Assembly (NCBI GenBank): GCA_003235465.1
Contig: QJWD01000241.1
Span: 1 to 7,055 of the forward strand
From: Nitrospirota bacterium
GTDB lineage: Bacteria > Nitrospinota > Nitrospinia > Nitrospinales > VA-1
Reading direction: 5' to 3'
DNA: 7,055 nucleotides
The position numbers were made by a program, and so were the translations under genes. This document shows positions 6,916-7,055 of the stretch, one piece after another. The notes under the pieces were generated by a model. The model ran no database searches. It worked only from the letters and a program-made list of their open reading frames with translations, and had not been told where the DNA came from. Numbering within the stretch: position 1 is the first letter of the stretch; each line of letters begins with the position of its first letter.

Positions 6916-6945
6916 ATTATATGGCGAAAGTTTCCCGGATGTCAA
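6916..6945 (-). promoter_or_regulatory. Consensus sigma-70 promoter for the peptidase (and probably AsmA-like) genes
   Basis: On the minus strand both hexamers are perfect: TTGACA (6940-6945) and TATAAT (6916-6921), separated by 18 bases, one more than the optimum. The predicted start is near 6909, giving a leader of about 114 bases to the peptidase ATG. Two perfect hexamers in otherwise GC-rich DNA are unlikely by chance. Strong initiation followed by an attenuator-like leader suggests control after initiation. Confidence 0.75.
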
Positions 6946-6952
6946 AAAATAG

Positions 6953-6981
6953 TTTACTTTTGCCAGGCAAGCGCTTAACAT
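6953..6981 (+). promoter_or_regulatory. Predicted divergent promoter for the right-edge gene
   Basis: TTTACT (6953-6958, 4 of 6) and TAACAT (6976-6981, 4 of 6) are 17 bases apart. The two divergent -35 elements are separated by only 7 bases, so the two transcription units may influence each other. Transcription would begin at about 6987-6988, essentially at the ATG of the downstream gene. Confidence 0.4.
6960..6976. repeat. Two overlapping palindromes in the divergent promoter region
   Basis: TTGCC-A-GGCAA (6960-6970) and AAGCGCTT (6969-6976) are both perfect palindromes and share two bases. They fill the spacer between the -35 and -10 of the plus-strand promoter, a position typical of operators. 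No regulator family is recognised, and short palindromes can occur by chance. Confidence 0.3.
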
Positions 6982-6987
6982 ACACCC

Positions 6988-7055
6988 ATGTTAAAGGTGG
7001 AATGCCATTCCGGCTACAAGCTGAATGAAAAGCCCGTCGCGTTCAAGCTGATTGA
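6988..7055 (+). CDS. Small conserved uncharacterised protein, N-terminus only (cut by right edge)
   Basis: The first 22 codons read MLKVECHSGYKLNEKPVAFKLI and run off the window. From memory, the pattern (V-E-C-x-S-G-[YF]-K-x-N-E-x-P-x-x-F near the N-terminus) matches small conserved proteins of under about 100 residues found in deltaproteobacteria and related groups, whose function I do not know. The ATG at 6988-6990 gives this pattern at once. No Shine-Dalgarno precedes it (CGCTTAACATACACCC), and a predicted promoter places the transcription start on the ATG, so the mRNA may be leaderless. An overlapping frame that begins at 6921 and stops at 7028 lacks a ribosome site and any recognisable motif. 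The call rests on few residues. Confidence 0.6.
   Translation, partial: MLKVECHSGYKLNEKPVAFKLI

Noticed and set aside
6774..7028. Plus-strand open frame of 84 codons across the divergent promoter region
   Set aside because: It overlaps the start of the peptidase gene and both promoters, lacks a ribosome site, and is out of frame with the recognisable small protein at 6988.

Overview
The window looks like a piece of a high-GC Gram-negative bacterial chromosome. HflK (an inner-membrane protease regulator) and a very large AsmA-like envelope protein imply a cell with inner and outer membranes. The style of the proteins suggests a deltaproteobacterium-like or Nitrospinota-like lineage. That placement is a weak inference, because there is no marker gene. 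I see no tRNA, rRNA, CRISPR array, insertion sequence or phage gene.

Four genes lie on the minus strand. Read in their transcription direction (right to left) they are: a complete M28-family zinc peptidase (5944-6795), a 1401-residue AsmA-like protein (1581-5786), an unrecognised 289-residue soluble protein (478-1347), and the first 125 codons of hflK, cut by the left edge (1-375). At the right edge a divergent plus-strand gene begins at 6988 and is cut after 22 codons. It looks like a small conserved uncharacterised protein.

The spacers hold most of the regulatory signal. The peptidase has a promoter with both consensus sigma-70 hexamers (TTGACA, 18 bp, TATAAT), followed by a leader whose GC-rich segments can form two mutually exclusive hairpins, the second abutting a U-rich run. 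This resembles a transcription attenuator. Back to back with it is a weaker plus-strand promoter whose predicted start falls on the ATG of the right-edge gene, so that mRNA may be leaderless. The 157-base gap between the peptidase and the AsmA gene has no clear promoter or terminator, so those two are probably co-transcribed. It carries three degenerate tandem copies, about 41 bases apart, of the AsmA translation-start region. The unknown gene and hflK each have a plausible promoter of their own.

Functionally the cluster is envelope-flavoured: phospholipid or outer-membrane homeostasis (AsmA-like) and membrane protein quality control (HflK), with a cytosolic-looking peptidase and one protein of unknown role. 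No recognisable defence or mobile system is present. The most interesting items are the attenuator-like leader, the triplicated start region and the unknown protein.
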